Assembly: GCF_025809055.1 (NCBI RefSeq) | Contig: NZ_CP075529.1 | Span: forward strand, 496,001 to 560,000 | Origin: Devosia sp. | GTDB lineage: Bacteria; Pseudomonadota; Alphaproteobacteria; Rhizobiales; Devosiaceae | Direction of reading: 5' to 3' | DNA: 64,000 nt | Shown: positions 59,383 to 64,000 of the stretch, one piece after another | Layout: each line of letters starts with the position of its first letter | Position numbering within the stretch: the stretch's first letter is position 1 | The notes under the pieces: generated by a model | Database searches by the model: none | Seen by the model: the letters and a program-made list of their open reading frames with translations, nothing else | What the model was told of the DNA's origin: nothing | Translations under genes and position numbers: made by a program

Positions 59383-59799
59383 TCAGCCCCGTGCGTAGGC
59401 GATGCGGCGCGGTTCTTCTGCAGTGGCAGCGCTTTCGCGGGCGTCATAGACGCTGCGGGCTTCGATGATCGAGGCATGATTTTCCGCAGACCAATCCCAC
59501 AGCGCGCCGATCGGCCCCTCGAGCGTCTTGCCCAGGGCCGTCAGGCTATATTCCACCCGCGGCGGCACTTCGGGATAAATCGTGCGGGTCACGAGGCCGT
59601 CGCGCTCGAGATTGCGCAGGGTCAGGGTGAGCATGCGCTGTGACACGCCATTGATCAGCCGCTTGAGCTCGTTGAAGCGCAGCGTGCCATTGCGGCCGAG
59701 CATCCCCACGACCATCACGCTCCACTTGTCGCCAATGCGGTTGAGCACGTCCGACATGGCCGAGCAGTTCGAGACCTGCGAGGTGTCCTGAAGTGACAT
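59383..59799 (-). CDS. HxlR-family transcriptional regulator
   Basis: A 138-residue winged-helix regulator. HxlR hallmarks are SNCSAMSDVLNRIGDKWSVMVVGMLGRNGTLRFNELKRLINGVSQRMLTLTLRNLERDGLVTR and YSLTALGKTL. The conserved N-terminal cysteine (Cys12) is the residue used by relatives such as YodB and HypR to sense quinones, aldehydes or disulfide stress. The ATG at 59799 has AGAAGG upstream; ATGs at 59817 and 59844 are alternatives. It is divergent from a DoxX gene. Confidence 0.9.
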   Translation of the reverse strand: MSLQDTSQVSNCSAMSDVLNRIGDKWSVMVVGMLGRNGTLRFNELKRLINGVSQRMLTLTLRNLERDGLVTRTIYPEVPPRVEYSLTALGKTLEGPIGALWDWSAENHASIIEARSVYDARESAATAEEPRRIAYARG

Positions 59800-59827
59800 T
59801 TTTGTGCCTTCTTGCATGAGTGACTTG

Positions 59828-59861
59828 GTAACAAATATAAACACAGTTACTCAATGTTACT
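59828..59861. promoter_or_regulatory. candidate HxlR operator(s) between hxlR-type gene and doxX-type gene
   Basis: GTAACA (59828-59833), GTTACT (59846-59851) and GTTACT (59856-59861) are spaced so that the outer pair forms an inverted repeat and the inner two a direct repeat. The stretch between is AT-rich. The location between divergent genes fits an HxlR-family binding site controlling both. Confidence 0.5.
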
Positions 59862-59878
59862 AGGGGCACAGGAACGCA

Positions 59879-60289
59879 ATGTCCGCATCCACCAACAAGG
59901 TTCTCCATATTGGGCTTTGGCTCGCACAAATCGCTCTCGCTGCCGTCTATCTCGCGGCGGGATTCATGAAGATTTCCCAACCCATCGATGCTCTGGTCGC
60001 GTCGGGCATGGCCTATGCCGGCGACTATCCGGAACTGCTGACGCGATTCATCGGCACGGTAGAGATCCTTGGCGCCATCGGCCTCATCCTGCCGGCGCTC
60101 ACGCGCATCCTGCCGGTCCTGACGCCGCTGGCCGCGCTGGGACTTTCAACAATCCAGGTACTGGCCTTTGTCCTGCATCTGTCGCGTGGCGAATACTCGG
60201 TCCTGCCGGTGAATGTCGTGCTTCTGGCCCTGTCGCTCTTCGTGCTGTGGGGGCGCTTGCGCAAGGCACCCATCGCCGCACGTGCCTGA
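59879..60289 (+). CDS. DoxX family membrane protein
   Basis: A 136-residue DoxX-like protein with four membrane segments: ALAAVYLAAGFMKISQPIDAL, a second with FIGTVEILGAIGLILPALT (the conserved Gly/Glu motif), and two more. DoxX-type proteins are linked to quinone redox and oxidative stress tolerance. It is divergent from the HxlR regulator and followed convergently by a DJ-1-like gene, as often seen in electrophile-response clusters. Confidence 0.85.
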   Translation: MSASTNKVLHIGLWLAQIALAAVYLAAGFMKISQPIDALVASGMAYAGDYPELLTRFIGTVEILGAIGLILPALTRILPVLTPLAALGLSTIQVLAFVLHLSRGEYSVLPVNVVLLALSLFVLWGRLRKAPIAARA

Positions 60290-60292
60290 AAT

Positions 60293-60862
60293 CTATTCGG
60301 GCAGGTGCTCGGCCGCATGCAGGCCCGAATAGAAGTCGAGATCGTTATTGCGACGTCCCAGCGATTCCAGCACCGCGCCCATGAAGCTGACAGGCGCGGT
60401 GCCGGGCGCGGTGATGATGGTCCCATGACGCACAGCCCGGGCGCTGCTCACAAAATTGGCCGCCCCGGCATAGCCGGTATCCGGCAGGCTCTCGGGGCCG
60501 TTGGCCGTATGGCGCACGTTGTCGAGCAGCCCGGCGCGGGCCAGGGCAAGCACGCCGTCGCAGATGCCTCCCACCGTGCGGCCCGCCGCGTGGGCAGAGC
60601 GCAACAGGGGCCCGATGTCCGGCGCCGCCGGCGTCGACCAGACCGTGCCGCCATTGACCAGGATTGCCTCGGCATTTTCGACATCGATGTCTTCGACCGC
60701 CAGGCTCGGGCTGACACGCAGGCCGCCCAGCGATGTCACAGGCTCACCGCCGGGTGAGGCATAGATCGTGTCGATGCGGTAATATTCGCGCGCCGTAGCG
60801 TTGAGCAGTGCCGTTTCCCAGTCAGCATAGCCGGGCGTCAGGATGGTGATCATTGTGGTCAT
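60293..60862 (-). CDS. DJ-1/PfpI-family protein
   Basis: A 189-residue DJ-1/PfpI superfamily protein. The nucleophile elbow is GGICDGVLAL with Cys101, and Glu16 in GYADWETALL occupies the position of the acidic partner seen in DJ-1. Members include glyoxalase III-type deglycases, chaperones and amidotransferase-like enzymes. The ATG follows GGGAGTT. Its neighbours (DoxX and a cysteine-bearing HxlR regulator) suggest defence against reactive carbonyls or quinones, which is inference. Confidence 0.87.
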   Translation of the reverse strand: MTTMITILTPGYADWETALLNATAREYYRIDTIYASPGGEPVTSLGGLRVSPSLAVEDIDVENAEAILVNGGTVWSTPAAPDIGPLLRSAHAAGRTVGGICDGVLALARAGLLDNVRHTANGPESLPDTGYAGAANFVSSARAVRHGTIITAPGTAPVSFMGAVLESLGRRNNDLDFYSGLHAAEHLPE

Positions 60863-61016
60863 TTGGAACTCCCGTTGTTTCCGCCACAATTGACCCCTAG
60901 TGCGACATCGCGTGTCAGCACGTTCACCCCTGCGTCATCCGACCCAGTTTCCTTGAGATTGCTCGGCTCGGCTGCTAGAAAGCCGCCGTTTCCGATATTT
61001 CCGGAGTTGCCTGCTC

Positions 61017-62186
61017 TTGCCTTTGGTTCGCCGTCTCCTCTTGGCCCTGATCCTTTTCCTGGGCGCCATTGCGCCCTCATGGGCCATGCCGATGCTCGTG
61101 GTCGACCGCGCGACGCTCGATGTGCTCTACGCCCAGGATGCCGGTCAGCCCTGGCATCCGGCGTCCCTGACCAAGCTCATGACGGCCTATGTCGCCTTCG
61201 AGGAAATCGCCAAGGGCACGGTGACCCTCGACACGACGGTGACCATCTCGCGCAATGCGGTCAACCAGGCGCCGAGCAAGTCCGGCCTGCCGGTGGACAG
61301 CGCCATCACTCTGCGCGACGCGCTCTATATTCTCATCGTCAAGTCCGCCAATGACGTCGCCGTGGCCATTGCCGAAACCGTTGGCGGCAGCGAGCCGCAA
61401 TTCGTCGGCATGATGAACGACGTGGCGCGGCGCATGGGCCTGTCGGCGACCCACTTCGTCAATCCGCACGGGCTGCACAATGCCGCGCAGGTGACCACGG
61501 CACGGGATCTCGCCATTCTGGCGCTCTATATCGAGCAGAACTTCCCGCAATACATGCCCATGTTTGCAACGGGCGTCGTCAATCTGGGCAAGGCGAAGCT
61601 TGAGAGCAATAACGGCCTGTTGGAAGGCTTCGTCGGGACCACCGGCATGAAGACGGGCTATGTCTGCTCGTCGGGCCTCAACATCGTCGCGACGGTTGAT
61701 CGCAATGGACGCAGGCTGCTGGCGGTCGTGCTCGGCGGTTCATCGGCCCGCGAACGCAATGAGCGCGCCGCCGAGCTTTTCCTCAAGGCCCTGTCCGGTC
61801 AGATGCAGGCCAGCGGCCAGTCGGTCCTGTCCCTGAACAATGCCGTCGGTGCCGCACCGACTGATATGCGTCCGCTGATCTGCGGCAAGGATGCCCAGAC
61901 CTATGTCAAGGCGCAGGAAGCCGCCTTCCCGATGGGTATGAAGGACCAGCCGACCTATCTGACCGATACCGTGGCGCAGCGCGAATACACGGCCGTCGAC
62001 CTGGGCCGCCTGCGCACCGGCATCGCCCTGCCGCGGCCACGTCCGGCGCACGTGCCCGTCTTTGCCGCCCCGGCAACCCAGCCGCCGATCGAGAATGCTG
62101 CCCTGGACGGAGATTTGCGGCCGGGCGTGCCGATTTCCCTCGGCTTCGATGTTCCCATGCCAAGGCCGCGCCCCGCCGGGCTATAG
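61017..62186 (+). CDS. D-alanyl-D-alanine carboxypeptidase (PBP5-like)
   Basis: A 389-residue serine-type D,D-carboxypeptidase (DacA/DacF group) that trims pentapeptide stems of peptidoglycan. A Sec signal (RRLLLALILFLGAIAPSWA) is followed by the catalytic Ser50-Leu-Thr-Lys53, the SAN triad (VKSANDVAVAIAE) and KTG (MKTGYVCSSG). The C-terminal part is proline-rich with repeated P-R-P-R-P instead of a clear amphipathic anchor helix. The start is TTG at 61017, with GGAG nine bases upstream; no ATG lies in a suitable place. Confidence 0.92.
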   Translation: MPLVRRLLLALILFLGAIAPSWAMPMLVVDRATLDVLYAQDAGQPWHPASLTKLMTAYVAFEEIAKGTVTLDTTVTISRNAVNQAPSKSGLPVDSAITLRDALYILIVKSANDVAVAIAETVGGSEPQFVGMMNDVARRMGLSATHFVNPHGLHNAAQVTTARDLAILALYIEQNFPQYMPMFATGVVNLGKAKLESNNGLLEGFVGTTGMKTGYVCSSGLNIVATVDRNGRRLLAVVLGGSSARERNERAAELFLKALSGQMQASGQSVLSLNNAVGAAPTDMRPLICGKDAQTYVKAQEAAFPMGMKDQPTYLTDTVAQREYTAVDLGRLRTGIALPRPRPAHVPVFAAPATQPPIENAALDGDLRPGVPISLGFDVPMPRPRPAGL

Positions 62187-62193
62187 TTCCCTG

Positions 62194-62427
62194 CTAAGAT
62201 TGCGCAGCGACGATGTCGAAGCGCAACTCTTCTCCGGCCTGCGAGACCTGGCAGTCATGCCCGTTCTGACGGCAGAACAGGGGAATGTCGATCTTTGCCA
62301 TGGGGTCGGTCGCGAGCACGACCAATCGCTGTCCGCCGGCAAGCTGTGACAGCCGCTTTTCCATCCTGAGGACGGGCAGGGGGCATTTGAGCCCCCTGGC
62401 GTCAATGATGTCAGGCTCAGTTTCCAA
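62194..62427 (-). CDS. tusA: TusA-like sulfur carrier protein
   Basis: A 77-residue TusA/SirA-type protein, which carries persulfide sulfur for tRNA thiolation or other pathways. The family motif DARGLKCPLPVLRMEK holds the active Cys15, and DIPLFCRQNGH has a second cysteine. No ATG is present; TTG at 62427 gives the usual N-terminus. It overlaps the end of the CAP-domain gene by 11 bases, so translation may be coupled. Confidence 0.85.
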   Translation of the reverse strand: METEPDIIDARGLKCPLPVLRMEKRLSQLAGGQRLVVLATDPMAKIDIPLFCRQNGHDCQVSQAGEELRFDIVAAQS

Positions 62428-62902
62428 GCACGAGAACCCAGTACACGCCGTAGCTCGACGAGGGGTTGTAGGCCACGGCGACGCCCGCCTTGCTCGCACT
62501 GGCGGCCAGGGCAGCCGCGTCTGCGGCCGAATTGCGCCATCCCGAAAAGGTCTCGGCAAAGGTGGAATAGCCGGCGCTGAGCTTCATCTGCGGCAGCGAT
62601 TGCGGCTTGGCGGGTGCATTGCCAGTCTGGGCATATTGATTGACCAGTGCCTGGGCAGTGCCGCTGAGCCCCTCGTCGAGGGTCAGGGGCGCAGCGCCGC
62701 GCGTCGCCCGGTAGGCATTGATGAGGCCAATGGCCTGCTGGCGGTCAAGGACGGCGCCGGGCTGGTCCATCCGCGCACTGAGGGCTGGCGCCAGTGCCGC
62801 TGGCGCCGAGGAGCCCGACATGGACGAGCAGCCCGCAATTGCGGCGCCGAGTCCGATGAAAACGGCCAGTGCGGCAATCCTGTTCGATTGAAATACCATC
62901 AT
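62417..62902 (-). CDS. CAP-domain lipoprotein
   Basis: A 161-residue lipoprotein: the signal ends in AIAGC, so the cysteine should be lipidated. The remainder resembles CAP/SCP domains (QQAIGLINAYRATRGAAPLTLDEGLSGTAQALVNQYAQ), with a shortened C-terminal half and GVYWVLVLGN at the end. The typical CAP His and Glu residues are not all present, so activity is doubtful. Start ATG-ATG at 62902/62899 follows a purine-rich GAAAGAGAC. Confidence 0.78.
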   Translation of the reverse strand: MMVFQSNRIAALAVFIGLGAAIAGCSSMSGSSAPAALAPALSARMDQPGAVLDRQQAIGLINAYRATRGAAPLTLDEGLSGTAQALVNQYAQTGNAPAKPQSLPQMKLSAGYSTFAETFSGWRNSAADAAALAASASKAGVAVAYNPSSSYGVYWVLVLGN

Positions 62903-63137
62903 GTCTCTTTCTTTTCCGCGAGCCCTTGCAGGCGAAATAGCAGACAGGCGTTCCAATGATCTTAATCGGCGCAGCCGCGATCATTTGCATGAAGCCTTTT
63001 GCCACGCCACGCGTTGACGACTAACGTTGGGGGCCTGCTGGTGAAAACCATCTGAAACCGCCAATCTGGGCGTCATTGGGGAGGCGGGACTGTTCGGGGG
63101 ATTTTTCAGGCGGCTCAAGAACGTTCGCGCGACCAAT

Positions 63138-64000
63138 GTGGCCATTGGTCTGCTGACCCTTTGCCTCGCGACGTTTGTGGTGATCTTCACCTATTTTGTC
63201 TTGGAAGCTGCCCAGCAGACGCGTAACCGGCTTGAAGAGCGGTCGCGGGCCGCCGTCCAGGTGGTGGCTACCAATGCAGGCTGGATCGCGGCCACGGCGC
63301 AGCAAACGCTGCGGCGAGTCGACAGTGTTCTTGGAGACGACATGTCGGGTGGCGCCGAAGCGCTGCAGCAGACAGTCGATTCACTGCCCGCCGGGGTCGA
63401 TGTCTATATTATCGACAAGAACGCCGACACGATCTTTGCCACCATTCCTGAGGCCAGTGCGGTCAATGTCTCTGACCGGGAATACTTTACTGCCCTCAAG
63501 GATGGTGCGCTATTTTACACGTCGGGCCTGATCGTCAGCCGCCTGACCGGCGACAACATCTTCGTCTTCTCCCGCCAGATTCGTCGACAGGGAGAATTTG
63601 CCGGGGCCATCATGGTCTCGTTTACCGATGCCATCATGCAGGACTTCTGGTCTTCCCTCGAAATGCCGGCCGGCTCGACTGTCAGCCTGATCCGCTCCGA
63701 TGGCGAACTGATGGCGCGGTTCCCGCGCCCGGACGGTCCCCTCAACCTGGCAGATCACCCGCTCATCACCCAATATCTCCCGAAAAGCGCCTCAGGCAGC
63801 TATTTCTCGGATTCGTCCCTGGTCGACCAGATGAGCCGCGTGGTGAGCTACCAGCGGGTGCTCAATACCCAGATCATCGCCGTGGCCGGCATTGCCACCA
63901 ACACCACCTGGGATGGGTTCCGGCACGCGATATTCGCAGTTCTGCTCATCCTGGCCCCGGTCGTGCTCGGGCTCATTGGTGGCGGGCTTTGGGTTGTGCG
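63138..64000 (+). CDS. Cache-domain membrane sensor, N-terminal part (cut by window end)
   Basis: The frame is open from 63045 to the end of the window. It encodes a cytoplasmic start, a membrane helix (VAIGLLTLCLATFVVIFTYFVL), a periplasmic dCache-type sensor domain of about 240 residues (VDVYIIDKNADTIFATIPEASAVNVSDREYFTALKDG, SGLIVSRLTGDNIFVFSRQI) and the beginning of a second membrane helix. Such proteins usually continue into a histidine kinase, GGDEF or methyl-accepting domain; the output part lies outside. The start is unclear: GTG at 63138 is the first standard codon, but GGGGAGG at 63078-63084 would fit a CTG at 63090. Confidence 0.75.
   Translation, partial: MAIGLLTLCLATFVVIFTYFVLEAAQQTRNRLEERSRAAVQVVATNAGWIAATAQQTLRRVDSVLGDDMSGGAEALQQTVDSLPAGVDVYIIDKNADTIFATIPEASAVNVSDREYFTALKDGALFYTSGLIVSRLTGDNIFVFSRQIRRQGEFAGAIMVSFTDAIMQDFWSSLEMPAGSTVSLIRSDGELMARFPRPDGPLNLADHPLITQYLPKSASGSYFSDSSLVDQMSRVVSYQRVLNTQIIAVAGIATNTTWDGFRHAIFAVLLILAPVVLGLIGGGLWVV

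Overview
The window looks like chromosome from a high-GC alphaproteobacterium of the order Hyphomicrobiales (Rhizobiales), most likely a Devosia-like genus. The evidence is the MipZ division-plane ATPase, the IalB-family periplasmic protein, a fused sodium/solute-symporter histidine kinase, an ScfR-type XRE regulator, the recG/sdhE/mfd and coaD/ppi/ppi/queA/tgt neighbourhoods, and typical rhizobial intergenic palindromes. The genus is inferred from gene content, not from a search. No prophage, plasmid, insertion-sequence transposase, rRNA or CRISPR array is visible, and coding density is high.

Layout. 0.3-11 kb: a GNAT protein; then coaD, two cyclophilins, a secreted protein, a small membrane transporter, queA, an ExoD-like protein, a secreted protein, an MscS channel, tgt, pgi and map. 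11-16 kb: tRNA-Lys and a SPOR-like membrane protein divergent from glmU-glmS, which make UDP-GlcNAc precursor. 16-23 kb: recG divergent from sdhE-mfd, then an IalB protein. 23-27 kb: a translationally coupled operon of two YeeE half-transporters and a UbiH-type hydroxylase, then terC and a quinone oxidoreductase. 27-30.4 kb: tRNA-Ser, two small proteins, a strongly self-complementary leader, and the 5-oxoprolinase genes pxpBCA.

30.5-41 kb is the most distinctive block. A five-gene LivKHMGF-type ABC transporter diverges from an ScfR-type regulator, which is followed by a stand-alone receiver protein, a two-helix membrane protein and a 907-residue symporter-histidine kinase. I infer a transport-plus-sensing unit for an organic acid or related carbon source. 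41-50 kb: a potassium channel with a zinc ribbon, a FecR-domain protein, a glycosyltransferase, a FliK-like/FlhB-C-like pair, small envelope proteins, lipB, a solitary 77-residue SpoA protein and tRNA-Leu. 50-55 kb: a GFA protein and the glycerol-3-phosphate transporter ugpBAEC. 55-64 kb: mgtE, a 33-residue membrane peptide, a GST, DUF1489, mipZ, an HxlR/DoxX/DJ-1 cluster, a D,D-carboxypeptidase, tusA with a CAP-domain lipoprotein, and the start of a Cache-domain sensor cut by the window end.

The points most worth checking are: loss of most zinc ligands in the otherwise normal Tgt; the LIV/ScfR/symporter-kinase block; the folded RNA whose closing helix covers part of a ribosome-binding site at 27.7-27.8 kb; the orphan type III secretion-like parts (FliK, FlhB-C, SpoA) with a degenerate autocleavage site; an interlocked inverted repeat after pxpA; and nested intergenic repeats.
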